In this document: in pieces, positions 35,401-50,400 of the stretch | Layout: every line of letters starts with the position of its first letter | Numbering within the stretch: position 1 is the first letter of the stretch | Assembly (NCBI RefSeq): GCF_965638725.1 | Contig: NC_134955.1 | Span: forward strand, 5,562,316-5,626,315 | Direction of reading: 5' to 3' | Source: Aptenodytes patagonicus | Lineage: Eukaryota > Chordata > Aves > Sphenisciformes > Spheniscidae | Length of the DNA stretch: 64,000 nt | Position numbers and translations under genes: made by a program | Notes under the pieces: generated by a model | Databases searched by the model: none | What the model saw: only the letters and a program-made list of their open reading frames with translations | What the model was told of the DNA's origin: nothing

Positions 35401-38400
35401 GGTGCTGCAGTGGGGACTGCTTCAAATTATGTCATTGTTAAATCAGTAATTCAGACAGATGCTTCTGTTAGGGATAGGCAGCTGTCCTAATTGAGTCTCT
35501 ATTTAGAATCTACCTGAATTGGTCTTTATGGAGTTCCTGTTCCAAGAAATACATAAATGCCTCTGAGAGTCCTTTCAAGCAAATTGGGAAATGAATGAAA
35601 TAAAAACTGAGAACCTGTTTTTCCTCTGTGCTTTATGTTTATGCAGAGAGCGAGCTAGAAAAATATATAATGGCACAGTTCTGTTTTGATAGCATGGTAC
35701 ATCTCTGTTCAGTGATTATCACTAGTTGTTCAAGTTGCAAAGTAAATGAGGATGAGGCCCACTGACAAAACAGAGTTCCTACTCTTAGAGGGAGGAAGGT
35801 CAGTTAAATAATTCAAGTTTGGAAGAAAGGTTGAAAAATTGAATTTATATTAAATTTCCTGATAGTAAAGTTTTAGGCCATTCAAGTGGGATAATTGTAA
35901 AATTAGTACAGATCTTACGGAGATTGAATCACTAACTAGTTTGTCGTTTATCGACATCTGTAAGAGATGTATACTGAGGACTAGTTGTCTGTCTCTGCTG
36001 TTCCAGTTAAGTGGTACAAAGTCACTTAAAATGTTTGTTTTGTATGTATGTGGACCCTGAGTTTCTCACCCTCATAAAAGGCAGGTGGTTGCACTAGTCT
36101 CTGAGTAAAGCTGCAGGATTGTGCCCTATTCTAGCTGTGAGAAGGTAGGAATTAATTTTGCACAGTTATGTATGAAATTTTCACCTTTCCTGTTAATTTC
36201 ACACCAATGAAATGCTCACTAAAAATTTCTGCTAATCAGAATTTTCCATATGGTAATTTGATTGTGAGAAAATCTAAGAACAAGCAGTCTTTATTTAAAC
36301 CAGGTTAGCAAAAGTAAATTGGCAGAGCTCCATCAAATGAATTAAAGCAATGCATTTTACCAAAATTAGGGGTATGACACACAGATTTTTTTTTTTTGAG
36401 AGCAGCAGGTTCTGCAGGTGTTGCAAATGAATTGATTTTTTTTCCTGAAGAACCATCATCATGTACATTACTTCTCATGCTTGTTCATTTTTCAGTTCAG
36501 ACCAGTGGGTTTTCAAGTAGAGAAGCATAAAATACCATTATTAGTATTGTGAAGACAGACCAAATCAGTTTCAGAATCTAGAAGGAAATACAAAAAAGCT
36601 TCTTTCGAGTGTAACTCCAAAACACAATCTGAGGAGTATTTTGGGGAGAGAGAGAATGTATTAAAGACTTTCGAGAGTGGATTCCAAAGTATGAAGGACC
36701 AGCCCAACACTGCTGCCACCACTGCCAACCTTCTTTATTCTTGGTCTTCATCTCAACAGAGTTGGACTATTTGAGTGTTTCTGAAAGCATTGGTTGGTTC
36801 TTGTTTTGGGGGTCATGCGTTATCAAGATTGGAGCCCCTTTGTGCTGTACGTAGACTTTGGCATATAATGAAAAAGTGGTGTCTCTGTACAAGAGTTCTT
36901 ACCTTTTCCTGCACATTTAAAGTATATGTTGACTATCACCAGTTTTACAATACTTCACCCCCATGACTTGAGCTAATTAATTTCAGGCGGTTGTGTTGAG
37001 AGCAGGGTAAGTTCCCTAGTTTAACAGGAAAGCATTTCACAAAACGCATGGGAATGTACAAAGGGGTTTTGGCAGCTGGATGCTGCCAGCTGTGTGTCTT
37101 CATCCCACAGTTCAGTGTTTCACTACATGTATTAAAATTTTATCTTGGCGTGAAGCAGTGTGGGCAGCATACGAGGGCCAGTGGGTGGCTAAAACCCGTA
37201 TTTACATCTAATCGTGGAGGAGGTGGGAAGCCGTGGGTGGGAGGAGTATGGGACGGAGAGGTGGAAGAAAAGCAGATGGAAGGGCGCCAGCTTGGACGGG
37301 GAGGGCAGGTGTGCAATGGAGAGAGGTCAGGAGCCGTAGGGCAGCAATGAAAAGCAAGGCTGCACTCTTACTGATGTCAAATTTGTACAGTACTTTACAT
37401 GGCAGATATTTTCAGTATATAAATGGAGAAAGCTTTCTGCTTAAGTGTCTCAGCCCTTGTTTCTCTACAAATGGTGCAGGTTTTTCCAGTAGCATCGGTG
37501 ATGTAGTAGCATCATCAGTAGCATCATTATTTAGACTTCTAAACCCAGTTCAGACTATCTTAGGGTAAGAGCACAGTGCAGCTATTTATATTTGCACTGT
37601 TTCTTACGGGGATTCCTTGCCAAAAACCAGATGGATCTTTCTGTGTTTATTTGACTGAATAAAAGGACATTTTTATCTTATTTAGATAAGCAAATACTCA
37701 GATAATACAAATACTCAAATACATCATTAAGAAAGAATGTAAAGATGTGGCTATGTATTACTTGCAATGTAAACAGGAATAAAAATAGCGTGTTTGTTTC
37801 ACAAAATTATAGGAATGGACCTGTGTGGTTTCTCTCAAGTAAAATTGTAATAAAAGTGAAAAATACTCATTTCTAATTTCAAAAATCACAGACTACTTCA
37901 TGAAAATTGGATTTTGGGAACTACACTTTTTGAAATATTACAACTCTAAACAAATAAAAGATGATACAATAATGAGATGAAGTCAGTATTCTGCTTCTGT
38001 TGAAAGTTAATTTAATTCCATAGAGAACTGCCACATTTTCATAATGCACTCGCACTGTTTGGTTGCACTGTTTAAACCTGTCTGTGATTTGTTTTCAGAA
38101 GCAAAACAAAAAAACAGTGTGAGAAATTGTTGACTAACAGAATTAGATATTGCAAAAGAGCTTAGATATTGCAAACCATTATTCATTCCAATAGCGAAGC
38201 CTGATCTCACAGTCCCTTGCTCGTGCAGTCACACAGTTGTGAGCCAGTACCCCCGATGGCTTGTGGACATGTCGTAGGACAGCTGTGCTCTGCAGAGTCC
38301 TCTGCCGTTGGTATTCCTGTCACCCCTGTGTGGAGTCTGGCCAGAGGACGTCGCAGCACCCTCCGGGCCCAAATACAGGAAAATAATGAGCAGCCAGACC

Positions 38401-41400
38401 TTGTACAATGAAAATCAGGGTAGGGCCTCACCAGGCGTGGATCAGAACTGGAAACTGGGAAGCCCTCACTAGTCTCATTAGGCATAACAACTACAATTAC
38501 CGATACCAATTTGCCTTGCCTACGCTATGAGATTAATAATTTGTCTCCTCGCGTTTGTTTTCCTTCAGTTCACGTGGTGTAAATTCAGTTTGTATTGAAA
38601 AAATAGCTAAGTAAAGGGTGTCACGTTTGTTCTGAATGCAAGTGCAGCCATCTATGCTATGTACGTTTTCTCTTTGATACTAAAATAGCAAAAAGTACTG
38701 TTAAAAGTTGTTCTTTATCAGCTCGTAAATGGAAATCTGTGCCAAGTTGTTTAGACTTTATTTTTTATAATGGAAATGCTGAGGAATACTGTATAGCTTT
38801 TAATAAAAAGTTATTCTTATTAATACTTAAAAATCAATATGGGCCATGTAAAAGTCAGTGGCGTAGGCTAGAGACCCAGCTCATCTGAGGAAGCAGAGGT
38901 TTGTTTAAGCTTTGACTATCTAGACTGAAAATCCAGCTATCACTCAGAATAGCTTTTCAGTGACCTAAACCAGAAGCTACACTGTTTCTTCTGAAATAGC
39001 CTTTTATTTTAAAGCATCCTTTGCCTCATCGCTAACAACATTATGTTTTTCCTGTAATGCCACTGGCAGGGCCTAAACAGCACTGAGACTACTTTACTCA
39101 TCCCTGAACATCAAGTGGTAAGCAGTAAGCAATATTCATGCTTCCTTGCATGAATTTGTGTGGCGTCTTCTATTACTGTATGCCAAAAAGTCCCTCACCA
39201 GACAATTTTCCAGTTTCAAGGAAGCCATCCTTCCAAAAAGAACTGTTTTTCTAGCCTCTAAAAATGAATGTGGCTTTTGAGTTTATTCCTAGTGATGGCT
39301 TAAATGATAAATTCAAGCAAATCGAAAGGATAATAGACAAAATTGAAAAGTTAAGTAATTGGTGGAGTAAACTGGAAAGTTTGCTTTTTTTATCATTGTT
39401 TTGGTTTGATGGGATATAGGATATATTCTGACTATGGTGGTGTTAACAAATGTGGGATTCCTTTTTATCATAATAACCTGGAGGGCTCTCTGAGTCAGCA
39501 TGATACTTTAAAATGTTTTAAAGAGCGAGAAACAAACACTGACACCGTTTGAAATGTGTTGCCTTTTTTTTCTTATTGGAGTAAGTAATAAGGAAAGGCT
39601 CAAAATATCCTCTCACTGAAATTCACAGATAAGATAATTGTATTAATTGTCAAATATATCAGAAAACTTAAAATAACCATTGTTCTATGGAGGAAAAAAA
39701 TTACAAAAACTCATTTAAGATAACTGAAGAAGTACATGCTGAGGTATATTAAACTGTCTGCTTGCTTACATTGGGCTCTGGTGTCTTACATTAACACTTA
39801 CGCTCTCTTAGCATATTTTTTATTTTTCTTTGTTCCATTCTTGTTTAATGTGTTCTTTTATCCAGAGAGGCTTTTTCTGCACATCTAAATTTTGGTGCAA
39901 ACATCTTGGTGTCTTAAACTGCTTTGAAATGCATGTTTTCAAGCTTTCAGACTTTAACGGGGTTCAAAATTGAAACGCAAGTATGATAAAGGTGCAAAAA
40001 GTAGCTCGCAAGTTTTAGCTACGAGAAATACGTGGGGTTTTGTGTTTCTTTGAATGGGAAAGGTTATAGTTTTGTATGCAGCTTTGCAGCCTGCATGAAG
40101 CATAACTGGAAATTGGAATGTGTGGTGTTAAGAGTGTTAATACACTTCTTTGAAGTGGGTAAGCACTTCAGTTGTGTGGATTCCTCCAAGGAAGAATATT
40201 GAAGAGAACTTCATGCAAAGGGGATCTCTGGTATAACGGGAACTCAGTTTACTGTGTGTAAACCAGGAATTTGCCTTCTTGATTTTCAGTAGAGTGCCTG
40301 TATATTTTCATCTGTTGTGGAAATGCATTTCCAGGAGCTTTTTGCTTTTGGAAATAAATATCATCAAAGGGTTATATTTAGCACAGCAGCACTTGAATCA
40401 GCATGTTTCTCCTATAGCTGTAAGCGTGTTTAATTCTGTGAAAAGGGGGGGTATATAAATATTCTGTGTGAACTGGGGATCTAAGTGAGGGTGATAATTT
40501 TGTTTTTAAGCCATTGAATGTTTCCTACCCTTGCAATTATGGAGGCTTTTCTTGTTTTTTGATTCACCTTTCAAACCCGTATGTTTTTGTCCATTTCTGT
40601 ATTCTGAAAATTTTTCTGCAGTGGATTGTTAATTCATAAATTAACTAATTGCTTTGTAATATAGTTATTTTGGTTTGTTACATTGTGATAAAAACTAATT
40701 TGCCTGTACGATTATCAAAGGTATGCAGTAAGTAAAATAAATATTTGGTTTGTAGACTGTATCTTGTAACTAAGCAAAATGTTGCAAATCAATTTTATCT
40801 TGTAATTTCAGGCAGTTTTCTTGTCTGGTAATGTAGGACTATGATAATACAACTCCTAGATGTGCTGATGGGGATCACGTTATTGACGTAACTTCTCGGC
40901 ATACCCATTAGTCATAGCCAGAGATTCTTCACTGTGCTATAACTCTAATGAGGCTATGTATTGGGTTCCTCCATCTCAGACTAGTGTTGGTTACTTACTG
41001 CGTTGCTACTGAAATTGCTGCTCTAAACCATCTTCCCACTCTGAGATACAAAAAGCAGAAGGTGAAGGACGCTGAGCTCTGAACCTGCAGTCCCAGCTCT
41101 GCGAGGCTGGATACTTGTGAAACCTTGAACTCGGGGGAATTGAATTTGGGAAGTGCATTTCTGAATGTGGGCCCCTAAGAAACTTGCAGTTTTCTGACTG
41201 AATCTGAAAAGTATTGCTCTAAGCCAAGTTCCTCCGTCTTTGAAGTACGGACATGGAGAGGGCTGGCATATTTAGTAGCAAGGTGCATTTGGAGGAAGCT
41301 CCGTCGCCTACAAGGAGAGAGCTGTGCTAAGCGGCCTGGAAGGACATAAATTTCCTGTTAGGTGGATGACCAGAAATAGAAATCCCTCTGAGTCCTGTGA

Positions 41401-44400
41401 AAATATACAGGAATAAATCATTCAGGTGTAAGCTGCAAAATATATTTGCTTTTCAGGTACTGTGATATTGCTAGACCACTGAGGGCTAGCTGATTGTACT
41501 GACCAAGGTCAGCTGTCTGGGTGCTTTGGTGGGTGAGCAGGGCCACGGAAATGTTTACCGCAGTCTCTTCGGCTTCAATCCAAAGTCGTTTCTCTGAAGC
41601 ACTTTCTGTTACGGTGTTCAGCGGTTGATGCCACATCCAGCAGCTCGCTTCCCCTCTCCTGTGCGCGGTGGCTGCCTTGTTTGCTTTGGCCCTGGAGAAG
41701 CGTATCTGAGCCACCTGTGGGAGCAAGGTGGCCAAGGCCTGCTTGTCTAGTATTGAGCAGTGTGGGAGAGATTTAGAATCATAGAATCATTGAGGTTGGA
41801 AAAGACCTCTAAGATCATCGAGTCCAACCGTCAACCCAACACCACCAGGCCCACTAAACCATGGCCCTAAGTGCCTCATCTACTCGTCTTTTAAATACCT
41901 CCAGGGATGGGGACTCCACCACTTCCCTGGGCAGCCTGTTCCAATGTTTAACCACTCTTTCAGTAAAGAAATTTTTCCTCACGTCCAATCTAAACCTCCC
42001 CTGGTGCAACTTGAGGCCGTTTCCTCTCGTCCTATCACTTGTTACTTGGGAGAAGAGACCGACACCCACCTCGCTACAACCTCCTGTCAGGTAGTTGTAG
42101 AGAGCGATGAGGTCTCCCCTCAGCCTCCTTTTCTCCAGGCTAAACAACCCCAGTTCCCTCAGCCGCTCCTCAGAAGACTTGTTCTCCAGACCCCTCACCA
42201 GCCTCGTTGCCCTTCTCTGGACACGCTCCAGCACCTCAGTGTCCTTCTTGTAGTGAGGGGCCCAAAACTGAACACAGTATTCGAGGTGCAGCCTCACCAG
42301 GGCCGAGTACAGGGGCACGATCACTTCCCTACTCCTGCTGGCCACACCATTTCTGATACAGGCCAGGATGCCATTGGCCTTCTTGGCCGCCTGGGCACAC
42401 TGCCGGCTCATGTTCAGCCGGCTGTTGACCAGCACCCCCAGGTCCTTTTCTGCCGGGCAGCTTTCCAGCCACTCTTCCCCAAGCCTGTAGCGCTGCATGG
42501 GGTTGTTGTGGCCGAAGTGCAGGACCCGGCACTTGGCCTTGTTGAACCTCATACAATTGGTCTGGGCCCATCGATCCAGCCTGCCCAGGTCCCTCTGCAG
42601 AGCCTTCCTACCCTCGAGCAGATCAACGCTCCCACCCAACTTGCTGTCGTCTGCAAACTTACTGAGGGTGCACTCAATGCCCTCATCCAGATCATCGATA
42701 AAGATATTAAACAAGACCGGCCCCAGTACTGAGCCCTGGGGAACACCGCTCGTGACTGGCGGCCGACTGGATGTAACTCCATTCACCACAACTCTCTGGG
42801 CCCGGCCGTCCAGCCAGTTTTTGACCCAGCACAGAGTACACCTGTCTAATCCATTTGATGGATTTGAATGTAGCGTGCGACCACCAGCCAGCATTTACAC
42901 GCTTTACCCAAACCAGTTTGGGCAGAACTGAACGTGGGGTGTTACAGCCTTACTTCGTCTTGAGCTGTGCTTTGTTTATGTCCATACTGACACCTTGGTC
43001 TTTCCTGTAACCTGTCCTGTTTGAGCCAGGATTTCCTGCTGCAGGGCTTTAGTTCGTGTCTAACGTGAGGATTGCAAGTCTAGGTACTTGGAGGGTTGTT
43101 TGGTTGAACGTGGTCCAATACCCTGACCTCCGCTGGATGTCTAGACAAAAGTTATCAATTATGGGGTCACTAGAAATGTTAATATATCCGTATGAATTCA
43201 GTAAGTTTGCACTTACTTAGCCAAGTAAAAAGAAAATTTAGCTCTTCATGACAGACCACTATAGCGTTCAATTAGCACATCTGTCCACAGGCTATGAAGT
43301 TGCTTAGTTCTTACAGAGATAATTAGACTATTAAAACTGGAAAGTTACTGCCCTCCTGTTCTCCTGTAGTATTTGTTTTTGAACAAGTAGTTTTTGTAAA
43401 CTTGCTTTGTAGCTGATGGATTTATTCAGCTTTTTGGAAGCGCTGGTAAATGCTGAACGCTTGCAGTAACACCATTTCATAGAATCATACAGTGACTTGG
43501 ATTGGAAGGGACCTCTGGAGGTCTCCTTGGCCAACCTCCTACTCAAGGCAAGGCTGACTTCAAACTTAGATCAGGTTGCTCAGTCAGGGCCAGTCAGGGC
43601 CTTGCTTGGTCAAGCTGTGTGATCTCTGAGGATGGAAATTACGCAGTCTCTCCGGGCAACCTGTTGTACCCGTTCCCGCTCAACCACACCCTCAAATCCA
43701 GTAGGAATTTTCCTTGTTGCGACTTGTGGCTGTTGCCTCTTGAGTTTTCACCATACGCCTTGGGGCTCTGTCTCTTCTGTAATTCCTCATTTGGTATTAG
43801 TCAATTATTCAAAAGCTTCTGCTTGCTATCTGTGCTGCACTGGGAAGTTTTAATTTGGTTACTTGTATTCCAGAAGGTACACGTCACACAACATCTGCTC
43901 TGATGAGGTATAACTTCATTTAATAACCGCAGGTTGTCTGAGATAAATTAATTTGAATACAGTTCTGGAAAGAGCTGTTAAGAAATAAGATGTACTAATC
44001 TGTAATGTTTTCTGATTCAGTGATGCAACCAATGCAAATTACTAACATTTTATATATTTTAAACCTGTAAGTACACCTGTATGCAGAGAATTGCATGAAA
44101 ATGCAAGACTGATCCTGTTCTTCTTGTGAAATCCAAATGCAGCAAAATGGAAAGTAATAATTAATTTATGGGTTTAATAATCCATAGATCACTATCCAAG
44201 ATGAATAATCCTATGTACAGAAGGAGAGGGAAGTGATAAGTATTCCCCTTCTCAAAGAAGATCCAACGATGACTACTGCATCTTCTTAAATTGCTAGTCA
44301 GACCTTTAATGACTGAGCCGGATTCTGATATATCTTAGAAAATAAGCAAACTTTGATGGCACTAAAGATAAAGTATTACTTCAATTGGATGGAATAATCT

Positions 44401-47400
44401 AATTATAACTATGCTACCCAAAGGATTTTGGACACTCCTTTGGCAGGAGCTTTCTTTGAAGTAAAAATTTATTGATTTTTTTTTTTTCTTTGTGTATATG
44501 AATTTTGTTAGTTCACTAGGACAACATCTGTGCTCGCACAATCTCTGTCTTTTTAAATTAGTGGTTGGGGTGGTCTGTTTTTAGGCCAATTTCCAACATT
44601 GTAAGTTGTTAGAATGCACTCTGGGGTTCACTTACTGTAATGCTGAATAATTACAGTACTGTTGATGCTATGTAGATGTCGGTGTGGTTCTATGCACTAT
44701 GTTGATTTGATTAAATTAACGTCTAAACAGTTGCAATTTTCTTGTAGTCACAATTATATTTACAAAAAACCCCCAAACCTGTGAGCACAAAATAGAATAG
44801 GAAAATGCGGTTTCTTTTCTTCTATTGGATTCCGTGATTTTTGTGAGCCTCTTAGTCTTGCATGATTATGTACTGCATTTGGAAGCAAAAGCATTTTCTG
44901 AGGTAGCTGTCCCGATTTCAATCTTACAAAGTAGTCTACTTTAATTGAGCTGCTATAAATATTTCTCAAGAAGAAAACCAACAAAAACCCAACAGAATTG
45001 CCAAAGAGGGAAGGCAAAGAGGATTGCAGCATTTTCAGGAAATAATTTCTTTTAGCTTTTTTGTGTTACTTTGATTTGCAACACAGTGTTTTGTAGCTCC
45101 TCAAAGGCTAGGATAGCTTCAGAAGCACAGGAATTCTCCGTAATGCACGGGTGGTCCAAGTAGGCTACTATCTGGTTTCAGCAGTTACCAGTGTGTCTAG
45201 TGAAGACGCATAAAGTTGTGCAACACTGTGGAACAATAGGGATTTTTAATTTTTTTTTTTTTTTTAAATTAAATTTGAGCCTGTTTGAAGATAAATGCAT
45301 GTCCTGGACTATGTGGATATTATTGCTTGTAATCTTGTCAGCTCTGGAATTATGTGGTTGCCATTCGTCTTTTTATGTCCCAGCGGGTCCAACCTAACGT
45401 GAGCGTAACAGAAACACACATGCACTATTCACGAGCCAGTGCTTGTTTTGTTATCTTAGCTTTACATTCAAAGAAATTTTCTTACTGTTCTTTTTTTAAA
45501 ATCTGCTGAAGTATCCAAATGATAGCAATTAGCATTATAGGAGTCATTATTTTAAAACACCTGAGTTTATTATCAAAATGGATGCCAGCACAGCTTTGCC
45601 TTTAATAAAAAAGACATTATAGTCGTAATGTTTGTGGGTGCTTGTGTTTTTCTAATAGTTGGAGGCTTTTCCTGGCTTTTTTTAAGGACACGGATTTCGT
45701 GCTAACTTAAGCTGGGGGGTATGTGCTCCAAGCAGTTGGTTTGGGTCTTGGAGAGGAACAGCGGGCTTGCTAACTACTTGTTGGTTATTCCAGCAGAGTG
45801 GAAGGAGATATAATCTGTTCCTGAAGCGACGTCTCAGGGTAAAACAGTGATGAATGATATTGCAAGTGGCTTGGATGGCTGCAGTAATAACATGCTTCAC
45901 TGTGTGATGCCTTTTGTTAACTGGGAGCAGGGTTCACAGTTATAAATATTCTGTGCTTTCTCAGAGAACTTTTTCACGTGCATCCTTGCATGGTTTAAGA
46001 GGGAGAAGACAGAGACATAACCCGCTGAATTATTCTTTTTTGTTCCTACTCTAATAAAATGAAAACCCAGTTCAGTCCTATACAAATACACTTTTGCTGA
46101 TGGGTGTGGTTAAAAAACCCAACACCGACCTTCCTTAGGATGGAGTTAAATTTAGACCAGAGCATTAGCTTCTATGGAGAGCACTTTGCCATATGAACCT
46201 CTAGTCTTGTAAACAATTTGGTAGAGATGAATACTGATATGATAATAAATAATGTTACCTAATATTATGTTAGTTTCCCTAGGAGAGTGAAGTAATAGTC
46301 TTGTATTTGCTTAACATTAATTGCTGTAGCCTAATCAGTGAAAAAGATGAATGTTGTTATTACGACCTTCTGGCATGCTGATAAGTGAAAATATGACCTT
46401 TAATAGATCAATTAGAATACTAATTACCCCGTTGCATTGATACCTTCTGTTAGATTTGCCCCCCCAACCCCAAGAAAGTACATGCTCAATTTTGAAATGT
46501 CACCCCTGCATTGTTTGTGTGCCACTTCCATACGTGGTCGTTGCTGGGACATATTTCTGTGTGGTGATTGATTTAGTGAATCTTGTTACGTAGAAGAAAA
46601 TGCATGGAATTTACTTTTTGCTACCTGCTTTAAGTCGATGACCTGTGCCTTAGCTGGCTTTTGTGTAGAGTGGCATTCTGACTAACTGCAGAAAAAAATC
46701 ATGCTGTGCAATAACACTTGTCTTAATCATTGATGACACACTGTAAAGACTGTGAAAGAATAAATGGCAGCATTGTTCACAGGTATTGCTACACTAACAT
46801 ACGTTTATTCTTAATATACCAGTTATTTACATGTAGTATTCGTAGATATAAGCAGTTAATTTTTAAATTATTTTAACTGGATATAGCCCAGGTATATCTT
46901 CAGCTATGAAGAAACTGAAGAATTGAGGCAATTTGGGGAAACTTCTTTGTCTTCTGTTATATTTTAGAGTAACAGCAATACTTGTTTTTTTAATCATATG
47001 CCTATATCTTCCACAGATTGATAAAAGACATCAAAGCAAAGATTCTATTTTCTTCAGGGACGGTGTCAGGAGAATTGATTTTGTTCTCTCCTATGTGGAT
47101 GATCTTAATAAGGAATGGGAAAAAAAGTTGGTAAGTTTGTCTTTTTGAGGTCCTCTTAATTCTTACCTATCATAACCTGAATATCAGTTACTAAGCCTTT
47201 CAAATCACTACACTCAGCTGGAATAGGATTTAGCTAAAAATTTTGTAGCTGTGTGAAAAGCCATTCCATGTACTGAAATTTTTGTGTAATTTACTGTTGT
47301 GCGTCAGGACCCAATTTTATTAGATTTTGGGGGCTTTGTTTACTGAATTGATCACTCTCCATCACTTAGGCTGGTCAATATATTATACAATCAATGCAAA

Positions 47401-50400
47401 GTAATCCAAATGATTTTGCTTTCTTCATTTAACAGTCTTATCATTAGCTGTGGCTTTGGTGAAATATCTGTAAATACTGTTAAATGAAGGAGGTTTCTTC
47501 TAAATAAGCAAAGCATTATCCAAATGAGATTTAATAATAACTTTTGTTTTCCCATCCTTTGACTTCAGTTAGAGCAGGAATAGATTCTTAGATCCAAGAA
47601 TCCATGCCGCTTTCCTTTTAAGACTTTTTTTTTTTTAATATCTATTCTGAGTAAAACAAACACAGCGTCTCCTTTTTGAGCTTTTCCCTGTGCTTGAGTT
47701 GCTCTCTACATATGTGTATTCATTCTTCTAGAAGAATATTTAAAGTGGCTTTGATAAGAGACCTCCTATGTAACAGAGCACAAAGTACAAGCTTTCTCTA
47801 AAATGCCAGTTAGTGATCATCCCCGAACCTCCCGGCAAGATCCGCTTGCCCGAACGGTGACAGTAGGTTAGACGGAATCAGTAAATGACATGTATTTGTT
47901 CCTTGCTCACACTGACACTCGAGGTCTAACTTGACTAACATATAAATTCAAGCTATTTAAAAACACCAGTACTATAAGATGCAGTCAAGACAAACAATAA
48001 ACTTTTATATAAAGCACAATACTTAAAAATAATAATAATTGCAGGAATTTTGATTATTCTGTTTTCTCTTTATTTGCTGCCTTCTTTCTGAGCCAGGAGA
48101 GGTTACATTTACAAACTAGTCTCTCCAATATATGTCTCCAAAGTTTGTTCATAATAAAAAAAAAAAGGAGAGAGAGACCAAAAAACCTTCATTCTCATGT
48201 AATCATATTATTCTGAAAGATAAGGATATCTGAAGAAAACTGATTATACTGAGGCTTATGACAAAATCATGATAAAAGCTAAAGGTCTGTGAAGTAAAGA
48301 ACGTTTCTCATCTATATCTTGTCATATTAAAGTGTTTAATAATTAAAAATGATAATTTCCTTTGAACAAAAACTGCAAGATTGGGCTGTTCAAAAAAGAT
48401 GCTTACTGCTTTCACTCCTTTATGAAGGAAATACTGTTTTCATTAAGGACTTATGCTGCCTATACTTGCATCCAAATATGAACCAGTGTGTAACACAGCC
48501 CCTGCATCTTACTCTTGTTACCCTAAAGAAGCAAGAATCTCTGTCGTCGTCTCTGGTGCTTTTTCCAGCTTAAGCATCTCACAGTCAGCTTTGCTTAGCT
48601 AGCCACATTCAGGAGATTTGCTTGGGAGACTAGGGTTATATTATAGCTATGGTACCATAGGTTTATATAAAGGCATACTTTTTCAAACCCACACGGACTC
48701 TTTGTCAGGCTGTAATCCTAGCTAGATTCCTTCTTCTCCCATAAAACAAAATGCATTTAAAAAAGAAGGAAGAAGAGACCAGTCAGTGTATAAAGAAAGA
48801 TATCCATGCAAAATATGTTAAAGCAACTCTTAAAATAAACTTTTCCATTAGTCATACTCAAATAACATGAGGAAAGAAATGGAGACTATTTAGGTAATGT
48901 TTCAAGTGGGAAGGAAAATGAGCCAGATGCTCAGTCTAGTCACTCATTCGTATTGTGTGCAGCAATTTCCTTCTCATTGCTTTATAGGTCATTAGGAGGT
49001 AGCAGGAATCTTTGCCAGACCGGAGACCATGTACATGGGTGTCATTATTGACTGAAGGATTCACATGGGGAAGAACCCAAGAGTTAGTAGCTAATATTGT
49101 ACTTCCTCTTTGAGGTAAAAATGCACTTAGTTCGGAAGAAAGATTTCTGTCTTGCAAAAGGCTTGAACAGCCGCATCAAGCTTCGTGAGATTTAATTCTG
49201 TATATGTCTGTTACTCGCAAAAGAGTTTATGGCCCCATGGAAGAAGGCGTTTGGTCTGTGGCCCTGTAGGTTAGCTCTGCGGTCGCAGAACGGGCAGGCA
49301 TGAAGATATCAACGTTACAGCGCATCAGTTTTTACACAGTTCCTGGGGAATCTGCTAAGAAAACGAAATTTGCCCTATATTTATGTCCAGCATAGACCTT
49401 TATGCAATGAACATGCCTGTAAATTAATGCAGACTTCTTAGCATAGAAGTGCTGTGCTGTTGTCTTTGTGGGAACAAGATTTAAATATTGATGCACTGCA
49501 GCCTTTGGAATTCGTCTGACATACTGTACTTGCTATTGTACAGTCATCACAGGAAAGAAATGTGACTTTCTTTTACTGTAGTACAATGATACAGCAAAAT
49601 GGAACAGCTAAGAATAGAAATGCTCATAGGAAGAGAATAACAGTTGTGACAAAGGGTTCTGTTTCCTTGTCTCAAGGAAACAGCTTTATTGTGCATTTCA
49701 GAGAAAGGGATGAATAACTTCTTTGTGTGTTTCAACATAGCCCTGATACAGGTGTAGGAGATGGTCTGTTCATCTTCTCCCTTAGCTTCATGCAGAACAA
49801 ATGCATTAACTTCTTTATATTCCCCAGAAACTTTCCAGCTTAAAACTCTGTTTTGAGCTTGCCTTCTATAAGCTACATGAGTAAATCCTAACCACAAAGC
49901 CTCTCTAAACAAAAATTAGGAATGCATTTTTGTGAGACAAAACGTTATATTTTTCCTCAAAGCCTCTAGCAGATAAGTGTAAATATTTTACCCACATAGG
50001 AAATACACGTGAACATGGAAAAATAAATGTAATTTTAAAAAATATCTAACAAACTATTCATGTATGACCAGGACATGATCTTCATTGTCCGTAAGTGTAT
50101 TTCTTCACAAGAAACTCCAGAGCATTAGGACTCTCAGATCTCTGCGCAAAGTAACTTGTTCCTATGTTTACTGGAAGCAAAGTCCCCCTATCCCTGGTGG
50201 GCCATGGAGATACAGAAAGAAATTTTATCTAGTCCTTCCCATTTTCATCATCTCAGACAGAAACTTCTGCTCTCTTACAGGCACCAGATAGCCCAAAGTT
50301 AGGGAGCCAGGGCAGCAAAAAATCAGATGCTTGTTGCTCCTCCTGCACCCTGTTAGGCTGCCGACTGGGAGAAGCCGTGTTCCCAGCTCTGCAGGAGCAG

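Larger units (their letters stand above)
39118..47016 (+). other. ANO5 intron 4
   Basis: A 7.9-kb intron that contains two minus-strand CR1 pieces (about 41775-42850 and 43478-43790). Mammalian ANO5 has a short arginine-rich stretch between the parts coded by exons 4 and 5. I looked for an exon coding such a stretch here and did not find one. Confidence 0.65.

Noticed and set aside
41418-41735. 105-codon minus-strand frame next to a CR1
   Set aside because: No recognisable domain, and it lies within an ANO5 intron.
41944-42732. 262-codon plus-strand frame
   Set aside because: It is the antisense of CR1 reverse transcriptase. The same antisense frame recurs at 12385-13074 and 56585-57271.
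43502-43903. 133-codon frame in intron 4
   Set aside because: It overlaps the old CR1 fragment and reads its antisense strand.
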